Positions 1 to 6,613 of a DNA stretch of 7,892 bases are shown here, in pieces (position 1 is the stretch's first letter; every line of letters starts with the position of its first letter). The position numbers were made by a program, and so were the translations under genes. A model generated the notes under the pieces. That model was not told where the DNA came from and searched no databases. It saw only the letters and a list, made by a program, of their open reading frames with translations. Source of the DNA: Sediminicola sp047612485 (GTDB taxonomy: Bacteria > Bacteroidota > Bacteroidia > Flavobacteriales > Flavobacteriaceae); contig JBLGAT010000114.1 in NCBI GenBank assembly GCA_047612485.1, positions 1-7,892 on the forward strand. Direction: 5' to 3'.

Positions 1-83
1 TTCCTTCCCTTGAGCCAATAAATTATAAATAGGCGAACATGCAACCTATCTTTAAAATAGTATTAACCATAAAAAATACGATT

Positions 84-254
84 ATGAGCAAACTACTACT
101 TGTTAAAGAGTTATATCTAGAAGGTTTTAAGAACTTAGGACATTTAATGATTAAAAATTATTTTAAGGCACTCTCATGGTTTTGCTTTGGGCTGTTTGCC
201 GTTGTGGTTTACGCCTTTGTTTTTAGATTGATCACAGGCTTTGCATTTGATTAA
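84..254 (+). CDS. Small single-pass membrane protein, uncharacterised
   Basis: This is a 56-residue protein of unknown function. Residues 1-28 form a basic, probably amphipathic helix (MSKLLLVKELYLEGF...). Residues about 29-50 are one hydrophobic, aromatic-rich membrane segment (SWFCFGLFAVVVYAFVF), and the tail is the short TGFAFD. The ATG at 84 was chosen over an in-frame ATG at 39, because the extra 15 residues look like untranslated leader and the MSKLLLVKE start is a clean one. From memory it resembles short conserved flavobacterial proteins (possibly DUF6747), but this was not searched. It is read toward the terminator at 323-348 and faces the leftward DUF4837 operon, so it is its own transcription unit, or the end of one starting left of the window. 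The helix and membrane segment are seen; membrane location is inferred; no function can be assigned. Confidence 0.7.
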   Translation: MSKLLLVKELYLEGFKNLGHLMIKNYFKALSWFCFGLFAVVVYAFVFRLITGFAFD

Positions 255-322
255 AAAAGCACAGCTTTCAAAATACTGTTTTTCCACAAAAAATGGTTAA
301 GTATATGTTTCTGAATTAAAAT

Positions 323-348
323 AAAAGGGTCGCAATGCGACCCTTTTT
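323..348 (+). terminator. Rho-independent terminator, possibly bidirectional
   Basis: A perfect 11-bp stem (323-333 pairing with 337-347) around the GGGTCGC core, with a 3-base loop AAT, is followed by a T run at 344-348. It would end transcription of the small membrane protein gene about 70 bases after its stop. On the minus strand the same hairpin also ends in T-rich sequence, so it may serve leftward transcripts, including the possible relic at 359-413. Confidence 0.85.
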
Positions 349-358
349 AATGGCTCTT

Positions 359-413
359 ATTCACCAAAGACAATTGGCCCGAGTACTTCGTGGTCTTCGT
401 TAAGACCGACCCT
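359..413 (-). pseudogene. Possible 3' relic of a leftward gene
   Basis: On the minus strand an open stretch encodes RVGLNEDHEVLGPIVFGE followed by a TAA stop (359-361). It is preceded in frame by TAG at 414-416 and has no start codon. The hydrophobic-charged pattern reads like the C-terminus of a globular protein, and the stop lies about 11 bases before the terminator at 323-347, the usual distance for a real gene end. I do not recognise the protein. With only 18 codons, chance is a serious alternative. Confidence 0.25.
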
Positions 414-438
414 CTAAGGCGCTTAAACTGGCCTTTTT
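376..438 (+). other. Cluster of small hairpins in a gene-free gap
   Basis: Three short hairpins follow one another: 380-390 (CGAG/TTCG, loop TAC), 392-407 (GGTCTT/AAGACC, perfect, loop CGTT) and 416-435 (AAGGC/GCCTT, 10-base loop, followed by a T run at 434-438). GGCC at 376-379 can also pair with GGCC at 430-433 to close the whole element. It could be a small structured RNA ending at the T run, or simply decaying sequence overlapping the relic. No promoter match was seen for it. Confidence 0.2.
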
Positions 439-463
439 GATAAAAGAAGTAATGTGTCTCCTT

Positions 464-494
464 TAAAACAAAAAAGCGACCCATCTGGGTCGCT
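464..494 (-). terminator. Terminator of the mltD-like/DUF4837 operon
   Basis: An 8-bp perfect stem (475-482 with 487-494, AGCGACCC/GGGTCGCT, loop ATCT) is followed on the minus strand by a T-rich tail TTTTTGTTTT. It lies 25 bases after the DUF4837 stop codon. Confidence 0.85.
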
Positions 495-519
495 CAAATT
501 ATAACTTTTAAAATGTACC

Positions 520-1515
520 CTATTTCTTGGCCACATCAAATTTCACCGTTTTCAATATGGCTTCCAGTTCAAACATATAATCTCTCTTCTCGGTTGAAGG
601 AGCAAATGTAAACCCTTCGATGACCAGTTTTCTATTGTTTACCTCATCATTGATGATGTAGGTCAAAAATGGTCCAGCCATTGGATATCCACTGATCTCC
701 CAAATACCCTTCACCTCAACAGCTTTCCTTCCAGCGATTTGGGCTGGAAAGACATAAGGAGAAAACGCCTTTTCCGTCATCATATAGGTTACCTTTCCTG
801 GAACATCCGGTCCTGGAATATAATTTTTACCAATGGAATCGCGCATGGCCACAATATCCTTAACAAAGGTGGAGTCATTGGAGAAACTATCCCCCGGCAT
901 GGAATAAACGACAATGTTCATGGTCCCTTTTTGAATCTGTCGATCTATCCAAACAAAATTATCTTCTTGCTTACCTACCTTATAGACCGATGGCATGGAA
1001 AGGGTTATTCCAAATTTTTCCTCTAGCACCTTTTCCTTATTCAACGATCTTAAAAATCTCTTTTGAGCCTCAGTGATTTCCACAGACTTAAAAGCCTCGA
1101 TAATTTCTTCGGCATTCTCATCCAAATTCTGAATGATTTCGTCATCTGTGCGTCCCTTAATGACAGCAACCTTTTGTGGTCTTGCATACATATCGGTTTT
1201 GATATGCCCTAAATCCAAGGAGTCCTTTACAACATACAATACAGATCTGGTATTCCTAACGGCCCCCGTAAAAACATTGGAACCCATGTGGTTTATGGTG
1301 AATAAGGGTTCTTCCCATGATAGGCCAAGAACTGGCGCTGCAAAGTATTCCCTGACCTTATCCCCTACCGGTCCTTTCCAGAGCTCATTGTCCATCACCA
1401 CGGCAACAGAATTAATGGCCCCAATTGATTCTGGTTTATAATCAATTTTCTTTTCCCCTTTACAGGAGACAATGGTGATTAAAAGAACTAGAAGAAGTGT
1501 TCCTAATTTTTTCAT
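520..1515 (-). CDS. DUF4837 family lipoprotein
   Basis: This 331-residue predicted lipoprotein matches what I know of DUF4837, a Bacteroidota-specific family of unknown function. The N-terminus is a lipoprotein signal: MKK, a hydrophobic stretch at residues 4-17, then IVSC with the lipidated cysteine at residue 18. The mature protein would be anchored in the cell envelope. The rest is soluble, with a mixed alpha/beta look and a conserved-looking KGIWEISGYPMAGPF segment in the C-terminal third. The ATG at 1515 was preferred to an in-frame GTG at 1548, because the longer form puts 11 residues ahead of a clean signal peptide and overlaps the upstream gene. It starts 20 bases after the transglycosylase stop, so the two are probably co-transcribed and may both act on the envelope. 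No catalytic motif is visible. Confidence 0.85.
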   Translation of the reverse strand: MKKLGTLLLVLLITIVSCKGEKKIDYKPESIGAINSVAVVMDNELWKGPVGDKVREYFAAPVLGLSWEEPLFTINHMGSNVFTGAVRNTRSVLYVVKDSLDLGHIKTDMYARPQKVAVIKGRTDDEIIQNLDENAEEIIEAFKSVEITEAQKRFLRSLNKEKVLEEKFGITLSMPSVYKVGKQEDNFVWIDRQIQKGTMNIVVYSMPGDSFSNDSTFVKDIVAMRDSIGKNYIPGPDVPGKVTYMMTEKAFSPYVFPAQIAGRKAVEVKGIWEISGYPMAGPFLTYIINDEVNNRKLVIEGFTFAPSTEKRDYMFELEAILKTVKFDVAKK

Positions 1516-1535
1516 TTTGGTTTTAGTATTAAGGT

Positions 1536-3167
1536 TTAACAACTGCACAATTTAATTTTTGCGCCAATTTTAATGTCATTCCCTCTAATACCGTTCCATT
1601 CTCGTAAATTTTCAATAGTAATTCCAGGATATTTTTTAGAAATGGTCCACAGGGAATCTCCACTCTTTACCATATGGACCTTCGTGCCGCTTGCAATAGC
1701 TGATTTTGTTGAATTAATTGACGACGATGATGATGTTTTGGAAGAACTTGAAGTTACAGGATTTTTTGCATAGATGGTAAGTCGTTGACCTATCCTTACG
1801 GTGTTGCCCCTAAGTCCGTTCCATTGTTTTAATTGGCTTACCCCAACCCCATGTCTTTCTGCAATCCTTCCCAAATAATCTCCACTTTTAACCCTATAGA
1901 CAATCCTATTCTGGGCCTCAATAAGTTCTTGCATGGGCTTTTCCTCTGTTTCCAGTTCCGATTTTACATGTGCATATATTGCCGCTTCATTGGCCACAAA
2001 TTTTCCCGTAGCCTCTCTGGGCAATCGCAGCACATAGTCCTTCCCTTCAACATAGGGTATAACATCCAATTTATAAGAAGGGTTAAGGATTTGCAGTTCT
2101 TCAACTGAAACATCTACCAACTCAGAAATCTGATTAAACGTAATCAAGTTTTTTATATGAACCGTATCTGTGTCAAATAGAGGTCTCTCAATTCTTTCAC
2201 GTTGAAATCCGTGTTCTTCTGCATATTCAAAAATATACATGGTCGCTAAAAATGCAGGAACATAACCAGCTGTTTCCCTAGGCAGGTTTCTTCTTATGTT
2301 CCAATAATTGGTATAGCCCCCAGACCTCCTGATCGCTTTATTGACATTCCCTGGGCCCGAATTATAGGCTGCCAAAGCTAAATCCCAATCGTCAAAAATA
2401 CCGTGAAGCCTCGACAAGTATTTTGCCGCTGCTTTTGTAGAGGCAATTGGATCACTGCGCTCATCCACGTAACTGCTCACATCCAGATCGTACATCTTTC
2501 CGGTGCTGTACATAAATTGCCATAAGCCCGTAGCGCCTACCCTGGATCTTGCCCTAGGGTTTAAGGCCGATTCAATAATGGCCAAATACTTTAATTCCAA
2601 AGGCACATTGTAAGTATCCAATTCCTGTTCGAACATTGGAAAATAAAACTGACTTACCTTGAGCATCCGTTGCATCAACCCTCTCTTTCTGGTCAAAAAT
2701 GTCTTGATAACATTTTCAAGCGATGGATTATAGGCGATATTAAAAGGTGTTTTTTGATCCAATATTTTCAATCTGGCCTTCAGTGTCTCCGTATCCAGGT
2801 CATAGTTGTAAATGGAATCCACTTCCAGATTGGTCACTGTAGTGTAAATGGAATCAAAATAGCTTTGGTTGTCGTGCAGTTCCTTTAACCACAATTTATC
2901 ATACTTTAAAACCTCAATTCGATCAGACAAATTGTACTTATTACTGACCTTCACCAAAATTGAAGGGGAATCCTCCAATTGCCCAGGAGACTCCATAAGT
3001 TCCATTTGTTCAACCCCTTCCATATCCATGGCTATGGTATCTACCGGAACTTCCAGAACCACTTTGTTCTTGCGTTGTTTTTTACGGGTGCCATCCTTTT
3101 CTTGTGCCATAGCGGACACTGCAAAAAGACAACAAAGTGCCAGACCAATGTTTTTTAATTTCATCAT
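1536..3167 (-). CDS. mltD: MltD-like membrane-bound lytic murein transglycosylase with two LysM domains
   Basis: This 543-residue exported enzyme should cut peptidoglycan glycan strands between MurNAc and GlcNAc, giving 1,6-anhydro ends. Residues 1-21 are a Sec signal peptide (cleavage after AMA). Residues about 175-320 are the GH23 SLT domain: the catalytic Glu is E199 in AIIESALNP, followed by GLWQFM (214-219) and AYNSGPGNV (267-275). Residues 335-383 may be a degenerate LysM. Two clear LysM domains lie at about 422-466 and 497-541, each with the VKSGD motif and a QWNG/EWNG plus IG core, joined by a Ser/Thr-rich linker (472-489). LysM domains hold the enzyme on glycan. The domain order is that of MltD, but there is no lipobox, so the protein is probably periplasmic or loosely bound. 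The start may be either of two adjacent ATGs (3167 or 3164). Gene name by family likeness only. Confidence 0.93.
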   Translation of the reverse strand: MMKLKNIGLALCCLFAVSAMAQEKDGTRKKQRKNKVVLEVPVDTIAMDMEGVEQMELMESPGQLEDSPSILVKVSNKYNLSDRIEVLKYDKLWLKELHDNQSYFDSIYTTVTNLEVDSIYNYDLDTETLKARLKILDQKTPFNIAYNPSLENVIKTFLTRKRGLMQRMLKVSQFYFPMFEQELDTYNVPLELKYLAIIESALNPRARSRVGATGLWQFMYSTGKMYDLDVSSYVDERSDPIASTKAAAKYLSRLHGIFDDWDLALAAYNSGPGNVNKAIRRSGGYTNYWNIRRNLPRETAGYVPAFLATMYIFEYAEEHGFQRERIERPLFDTDTVHIKNLITFNQISELVDVSVEELQILNPSYKLDVIPYVEGKDYVLRLPREATGKFVANEAAIYAHVKSELETEEKPMQELIEAQNRIVYRVKSGDYLGRIAERHGVGVSQLKQWNGLRGNTVRIGQRLTIYAKNPVTSSSSKTSSSSSINSTKSAIASGTKVHMVKSGDSLWTISKKYPGITIENLREWNGIRGNDIKIGAKIKLCSC

Positions 3168-3208
3168 AAGCTTTCTTCAGATTTTTATAGGGAGCAACGA
3201 AAATCGCA

Positions 3209-3216
3209 CAAATTTA
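3209..3216 (-). promoter_or_regulatory. Candidate -7 box for the mltD-like gene
   Basis: The minus strand reads TAAATTTG, an exact match to the Bacteroidota -7 consensus TAnnTTTG, 41 bases ahead of the start codon. No TTG was found at the expected -33 distance. The 116-base gap to pgk has no strong terminator, so readthrough from pgk is also possible. Confidence 0.45.
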
Positions 3217-3283
3217 ACAAACATTTAAAAAAAGCATCTTAAAGTATTGGTAAACTAAATTGGGTATACCTTTCATAACGTTT

Positions 3284-4477
3284 CTAATCCTCTAATATTG
3301 CGGCAATTCCGGGCAAAACTTTCCCTTCAAGGCTTTCCAACATTGCACCACCACCGGTAGAAACATAGCTTACTTTTTCCTCAAAACCAAACTGCTTTAC
3401 AGCCGCAACAGAGTCTCCCCCTCCAACTAAGGAAAATGCACCCTTGCTCGTTGCCTCATCTATATAATTACCTATTGCTATGGTTCCTTTGGCAAAGCTG
3501 TCCATTTCAAATACGCCAATTGGCCCGTTCCACAAAATGGTCTTGCTCTGCAAGATGACCTCTTTAAAGTTGGCCAATGTTTTTGGTCCGGCATCCAATC
3601 CTTGCCATCCCTCGGGTATTGCATCTACAGCCACAATTTTGGTGTTGGCATCGTTGCTGAAACTATCGGCCGCCAAAACATCTACCGGGATATGTACCTT
3701 TACTCCTTTTGCCTCGGCCTGTTTTAGGATATCCAAAGCCAATTCCATCTTATCATCCTCACAAATGGAATCTCCCACATTGCCCCCTTTGGCTTTGACA
3801 AAGGTATAGGTCATCCCACCTCCAATAATCAAGTGGTCTACCTTGCTCAGTATATTTTCTATTATCGTGATTTTAGAGGAAACCTTAGAGCCTCCTAAAA
3901 TAGCGGTTACGGGCTTCTCTCCCGTTCTCATAACCTTTTCGATGGCCTCAATTTCCTTGGCCATTAAACTTCCAAAACATTTTTTCCCTTTGAAAAATTG
4001 CGCTACTACGGTCGTGGAGGCATGTGCCCTGTGCGCCGTTCCAAAGGCATCGTTAACGTATATATCACCTAATTTGGAAATTTTCTCCGCAAAATCGCGG
4101 TCCCCTTTTTCCTCTTCGGCATGAAAACGAAGGTTTTCCAACAACAATACTTCACCATTTTTTAGTTCGGCAACCGCTTTCTCCGCAACCTCACCTATAC
4201 AATCATTGACAAATTTTACTTTCACCCCGATAATTTCAGAAACCTTATCCAAGATATGACTCAAGGACATGTCTGCGTTTGGCTCGCCGTTTGGCCTACC
4301 GTAATGGCTCATTAAAACCACACTTCCACCATCTTCCAAAACCTTAATGATCGAAGGTTTTGCCGCTTCGATACGATTGGCATCCGTTATCTTAAAATCT
4401 GCATCCAATGGGACATTGAAATCAACACGAATAAGGGCTTTTTTATCTTTAAAATTAAAATCGTTTATGGTTTTCAT
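3284..4477 (-). CDS. pgk: Phosphoglycerate kinase
   Basis: Phosphoglycerate kinase transfers phosphate from 1,3-bisphosphoglycerate to ADP, giving ATP and 3-phosphoglycerate; it works in the cytoplasm in glycolysis and gluconeogenesis. At 397 residues it has the usual bacterial length. Visible signatures in order are RVDFNVP near the N-terminus, SHYGRP, LLENLRFH, GTAHRAHAS, ILGGSKVSSK, WNGPIGVFE and GGGDSVAAV, covering the triose-binding N-domain and the nucleotide-binding C-domain. The ATG at 4477 (MKTINDFNFKDK) was chosen because the open frame upstream to 4546 adds 23 residues unlike the family and crosses the candidate promoter at 4504-4511. It is read away from holB, and the mltD-like gene follows after 116 bases on the same strand. 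Nothing is missing or broken. Confidence 0.98.
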   Translation of the reverse strand: MKTINDFNFKDKKALIRVDFNVPLDADFKITDANRIEAAKPSIIKVLEDGGSVVLMSHYGRPNGEPNADMSLSHILDKVSEIIGVKVKFVNDCIGEVAEKAVAELKNGEVLLLENLRFHAEEEKGDRDFAEKISKLGDIYVNDAFGTAHRAHASTTVVAQFFKGKKCFGSLMAKEIEAIEKVMRTGEKPVTAILGGSKVSSKITIIENILSKVDHLIIGGGMTYTFVKAKGGNVGDSICEDDKMELALDILKQAEAKGVKVHIPVDVLAADSFSNDANTKIVAVDAIPEGWQGLDAGPKTLANFKEVILQSKTILWNGPIGVFEMDSFAKGTIAIGNYIDEATSKGAFSLVGGGDSVAAVKQFGFEEKVSYVSTGGGAMLESLEGKVLPGIAAILED

Positions 4478-4503
4478 CTTTATAAGGATTTTTTTGAGAA
4501 AAA

Positions 4504-4511
4504 CAAATGTA
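4504..4511 (-). promoter_or_regulatory. Candidate -7 box of the pgk promoter
   Basis: TACATTTG on the minus strand matches TAnnTTTG exactly, 26 bases ahead of the pgk ATG. This predicts a short leader of roughly 20 bases. The -33 region holds only the weak match TGGTTT (reverse complement of 4531-4536). It also supports the start chosen for pgk. Confidence 0.5.
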
Positions 4512-4594
4512 AAGATTTCTCTAGTATGTTTAAACCAGAGAGGCATATTCTTTAGGGTTCCAGCACAAAACGGCCTCTGGTTGTTTGCTTTTTA

Positions 4595-4670
4595 ACCAAT
4601 TGGTACCCAATCCTTATAACAATGTGCTTGGCCCATTGAACAGTCCAACCATATTCCCATTATGGGGGAA
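4595..4670. promoter_or_regulatory. Palindromes in the pgk/holB divergent gap
   Basis: Two short inverted repeats lie between the divergent starts: the perfect 10-base palindrome ACCAATTGGT at 4595-4604 and CCCAT-T-ATGGG at 4656-4666, where TTCCC/GGGAA (4654-4658 with 4666-4670) gives an alternative pairing. They could be operators or chance; no regulator is encoded nearby. Confidence 0.2.
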
Positions 4671-4683
4671 CAGGCAAATAAAC

Positions 4684-4691
4684 TATATTTG
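4684..4691 (+). promoter_or_regulatory. Candidate -7 box immediately ahead of holB
   Basis: TATATTTG matches TAnnTTTG exactly and ends four bases before the ATG at 4696. If used, transcription would start at or near the first codon, giving a leaderless or nearly leaderless message. No TTG is present at the normal -33 distance, so the match may be chance. Confidence 0.3.
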
Positions 4692-4695
4692 ACCC

Positions 4696-5847
4696 ATGCT
4701 TTTCAATGACATTTTAGGATTGCCCCATATAAAAAAACATTTAACCCTTAGTGCCGATGCAGGTCGTATTCCGCACGCACAGTTATTTGTGGGTAAAGAA
4801 GGGTGTGGAACACTGCCCATGGCCCTGGCCTATGCGCAATATATCATCTGCAACAATGCTCAAGGGGAGAATACGGGAGAGAATGCAGCTTGTAACACAA
4901 AGTGTAACTCCATTTCACATCCCGATGTCCATTTTGCCTTTCCTGTATCCAACAGTGATAAGGTAAAGAGTCATGCCGTTAGCAACCATTATATGGAGGA
5001 GTGGCGAGAATTTCTTTGGGAACAACCTTATGGAAACCTGTTTGATTGGTACCGTCTTATCGGAATAGAAAAAAAACAAGGCATGATAGGAGTGGACGAG
5101 GCCCAAGAGGTGGTGAAAAAACTTGCCCTTAAATCTTATGAAGGCGGATATAAGGTCATGATTATTTGGATGGCCGATAGGATGAACAATTCAGCGGCCA
5201 ATAAACTGTTGAAACTAATTGAAGAGCCACCGGCAAAGACCGTCTTCATTTTGATCACAGAAGAGGAGGAACAGATTATTCAGACCATACGATCAAGGTG
5301 CCAGGTCCTACACTTTCCGCCATTGGCTGAAGAGGTTATTGCTCAAGGGCTGGTGGAAAAAGGCCTTGCCAAGGAAGAAGCCTTGCGGATTTCACATGAA
5401 GCCGATGGTAATTTTAACAAGGCCCTGGATTTAATGAACCAAGATTCTGAAGATTTGGTTTTTGAAAGATGGTTCGTGCAATGGGTGCGGAGTGCTTTTA
5501 AGGCAAAAGGCAATAAAGCTGCCATCCATGATCTTATCCTTTGGAGCGAGGAGGTTGCCAAAACGGGAAGGGAAACGCAAAAGAAATTTTTATTGTACTG
5601 TTTGGCGGTAATGAGACAAGCAATGCTCACCAACTACAGTATCACAGACCTGACTTACATGAAAATCCATGTAGAAGGATTCCAGTTGGCAAAATTCGCC
5701 CCTTTCATACATGAAAACAATATATTGCAGATTACCCAAGAACTGGAAGACGCCATCTATCATATAGAGCGCAATGGGAATTCTAAAATAATACTGACAG
5801 ACCTATCTATAAAACTTACGCGATTACTTCATAAGAAGGCCGCATAA
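4696..5847 (+). CDS. holB: DNA polymerase III delta' subunit
   Basis: The delta' subunit is the stator of the clamp-loader complex that loads the beta sliding clamp on DNA during replication. At 383 residues it fits the family. The N-terminal AAA+ domain starts ILGLPHIKKHL and has GRIPHAQLF, then GKEGCGTL at 33-40 where the P-loop lacks the normal GK[ST]; this is usual for delta', which does not hydrolyse ATP. Cysteines at 52, 66 and 70 lie in the zinc-module position, with His75 or His79 as possible fourth ligand. MNNSAANKLLKLIEEPP (163-179) and the SRC motif (200-202) are classic. The C-terminal half is the helical collar domain. The ATG at 4696 matches the expected N-terminus. The DoxX-like gene follows after 37 bases, probably on the same transcript. 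Confidence 0.95.
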   Translation: MLFNDILGLPHIKKHLTLSADAGRIPHAQLFVGKEGCGTLPMALAYAQYIICNNAQGENTGENAACNTKCNSISHPDVHFAFPVSNSDKVKSHAVSNHYMEEWREFLWEQPYGNLFDWYRLIGIEKKQGMIGVDEAQEVVKKLALKSYEGGYKVMIIWMADRMNNSAANKLLKLIEEPPAKTVFILITEEEEQIIQTIRSRCQVLHFPPLAEEVIAQGLVEKGLAKEEALRISHEADGNFNKALDLMNQDSEDLVFERWFVQWVRSAFKAKGNKAAIHDLILWSEEVAKTGRETQKKFLLYCLAVMRQAMLTNYSITDLTYMKIHVEGFQLAKFAPFIHENNILQITQELEDAIYHIERNGNSKIILTDLSIKLTRLLHKKAA

Positions 5848-5884
5848 CCTCAATAAAATTAATTTATTAAACTTAAAAACTGAT

Positions 5885-6283
5885 ATGGAAAATATTACCA
5901 ATAATGCCACTGAAATTCTTCTGCTTTTTTTCTTATTGATCACCTTTTTACAAAGTGGCATTGATAAACTCATCGATTGGAGCGGCAACCTTTCATGGTT
6001 GACAGGACATTTCGCTGAATCGCCTTTAAAAAATATGGTGCCTGTATTATTGGGGATCGTGGTGGTTACCGAAATGATTGCTGGGATCCTTTCTGCCGTT
6101 GGATTGTTCCAAATTGCGACCGCTGGGGAAAGTCAGCTTGCGTTTTACAGTGCCATTGTATCCTGTGTTGCCCTGTTAATGCTTTTGTTTGGACAGCGAA
6201 TGGCCAAAGACTACGAAGGGGCAAAGACCATTGCCGTATACTTTATCCCTGCTATCTTTTTGGTTTTCCTGTTGCAAGCCTAG
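5885..6283 (+). CDS. DoxX-like four-helix membrane protein
   Basis: This 132-residue integral membrane protein belongs by pattern to the broad DoxX/DoxD-like family. Four hydrophobic segments are seen at about residues 10-27, 51-75, 85-103 and 113-131. The first ends in FLQSGIDKLIDWSGN, the GxDKL...W pattern common near the first helix of DoxX proteins, and GQRMAKDYEGAK forms a polar loop between helices 3 and 4. Members have been tied to quinone, redox or envelope functions, but no reaction can be assigned here and no cofactor-binding residues are evident. It lies 37 bases after holB with no -7 box between them, so it is likely co-transcribed although functionally unrelated. The bidirectional terminator at 6334-6363 follows its stop by 50 bases. 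Confidence 0.8.
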   Translation: MENITNNATEILLLFFLLITFLQSGIDKLIDWSGNLSWLTGHFAESPLKNMVPVLLGIVVVTEMIAGILSAVGLFQIATAGESQLAFYSAIVSCVALLMLLFGQRMAKDYEGAKTIAVYFIPAIFLVFLLQA

Positions 6284-6333
6284 TTATAAATAGGGTACTT
6301 ATCCTGCCTTATTTCTGAAAATATATGTAAAAT

Positions 6334-6363
6334 AAAAAAACCGTCCAGTAGGACGGTTTTTTT
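6334..6363. terminator. Bidirectional terminator between the DoxX gene and tRNA-Cys
   Basis: A 13-bp stem (6334-6346 with 6351-6363) with core CCGTCC/GGACGG and loop AGTA is flanked by a T run on each strand. On the plus strand it ends the holB-DoxX unit; on the minus strand it begins two bases past the tRNA-Cys 3' end. Confidence 0.92.
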
Positions 6364-6365
6364 TG

Positions 6366-6436
6366 AGGCATCGAGCAGATTCGAACTGCTGTACAAGCTT
6401 TTGCAGAGCTCTGCCTAGCCACTCGGCCACGATGCC
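6366..6436 (-). tRNA. tRNA-Cys(GCA)
   Basis: This 71-base gene folds as a full cloverleaf. The acceptor stem GGCATCG/CGATGCC is perfect and is followed by discriminator U73, as expected for cysteine tRNA. The D arm is GCC/GGC with the GG pair in its loop. The anticodon arm is GAGCT-CTGCAAA-AGCTT, giving anticodon GCA with the normal U33. The variable loop is four bases, and the T arm is AGCAG-TTCGAAT-CTGCT. CCA is not encoded and must be added afterwards. It has its own promoter-like sequence upstream and the terminator at 6334-6363 just after it. It reads UGC and UGU codons. Confidence 0.95.
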
Positions 6437-6448
6437 AATTTTGGATTG

Positions 6449-6478
6449 CAAATCTACAAAAATAAATTCTAAGACAAA
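6449..6478 (-). promoter_or_regulatory. Promoter of tRNA-Cys
   Basis: The minus strand carries TTTG (6475-6478), an 18-base spacer, then TAGATTTG (6449-6456). Both boxes match the Bacteroidota consensus (TTTG-N17-23-TAnnTTTG), and the -7 box ends 12 bases before the tRNA 5' end. This is the best promoter match in the window. Confidence 0.65.
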
Positions 6479-6495
6479 TATATATTAAAGTAGTT

Positions 6496-6585
6496 TTATT
6501 TAAAACGAAACCCAGCGCCAATTGTTGCGGTTCTTCCTCCAATTAACGCAAAAAGCAATAGTCTTCCCGCTAATTGAAAACGGTC
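6496..6585 (-). pseudogene. Possible C-terminal relic of an outer-membrane barrel gene
   Basis: Between the two tRNA units the minus strand is open for 29 codons ending in TAA (6496-6498). It encodes a tail containing LIGGRTATIGAGFRFK. Alternating hydrophobic residues with an aromatic near the end are typical of the last strand of Bacteroidota outer-membrane barrels. There is no start, and an in-frame stop lies directly upstream (6586-6588) inside the terminator of the upstream tRNA, so the 5' part is gone. I cannot name the parent gene; chance reading is possible at this length. Confidence 0.28.
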
Positions 6586-6604
6586 TTAAAAAGTTAAGAC
6601 CGTT
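6579..6604 (-). terminator. Terminator of the second tRNA unit
   Basis: An 11-bp perfect stem (6579-6589 with 6594-6604; core AACGGTCTTAA) has a four-base loop and is followed on the minus strand by TTTTCAATT; the T run is partly in the stem. It starts nine bases after the 3' end of the tRNA at 6614-6685. The plus-strand reading also ends in T-rich sequence. Confidence 0.75.
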
Positions 6605-6613
6605 CTTGTTTGA

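Noticed and set aside
33..83. Start at the ATG at 39 for the small membrane protein
   Set aside because: The added residues look like leader sequence, and the second ATG gives a compact, family-like start.
323..494. The shared GGGTCGC core of the two left terminators as a repeat element
   Set aside because: The shared part is only about seven bases within self-complementary stems, with different flanks; coincidence is the simpler reading.
1516..1548. GTG start adding 11 residues to the DUF4837 protein
   Set aside because: It overlaps the upstream stop region and places a polar stretch ahead of a clean lipoprotein signal starting at 1515.
3480..4124. Plus-strand open frames inside pgk
   Set aside because: They are antisense shadows of a certain gene with no domain-like features. 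The same holds for plus-strand frames inside the mltD-like and DUF4837 genes and minus-strand frames inside holB.
4478..4546. 23-residue N-terminal extension of phosphoglycerate kinase
   Set aside because: It is unlike the family N-terminus and overlaps the candidate promoter; the ATG at 4477 fits better.
6309..6542. 77-residue minus-strand open frame across tRNA-Cys
   Set aside because: It covers the terminator and the tRNA gene, and its composition is not protein-like; a chance frame.
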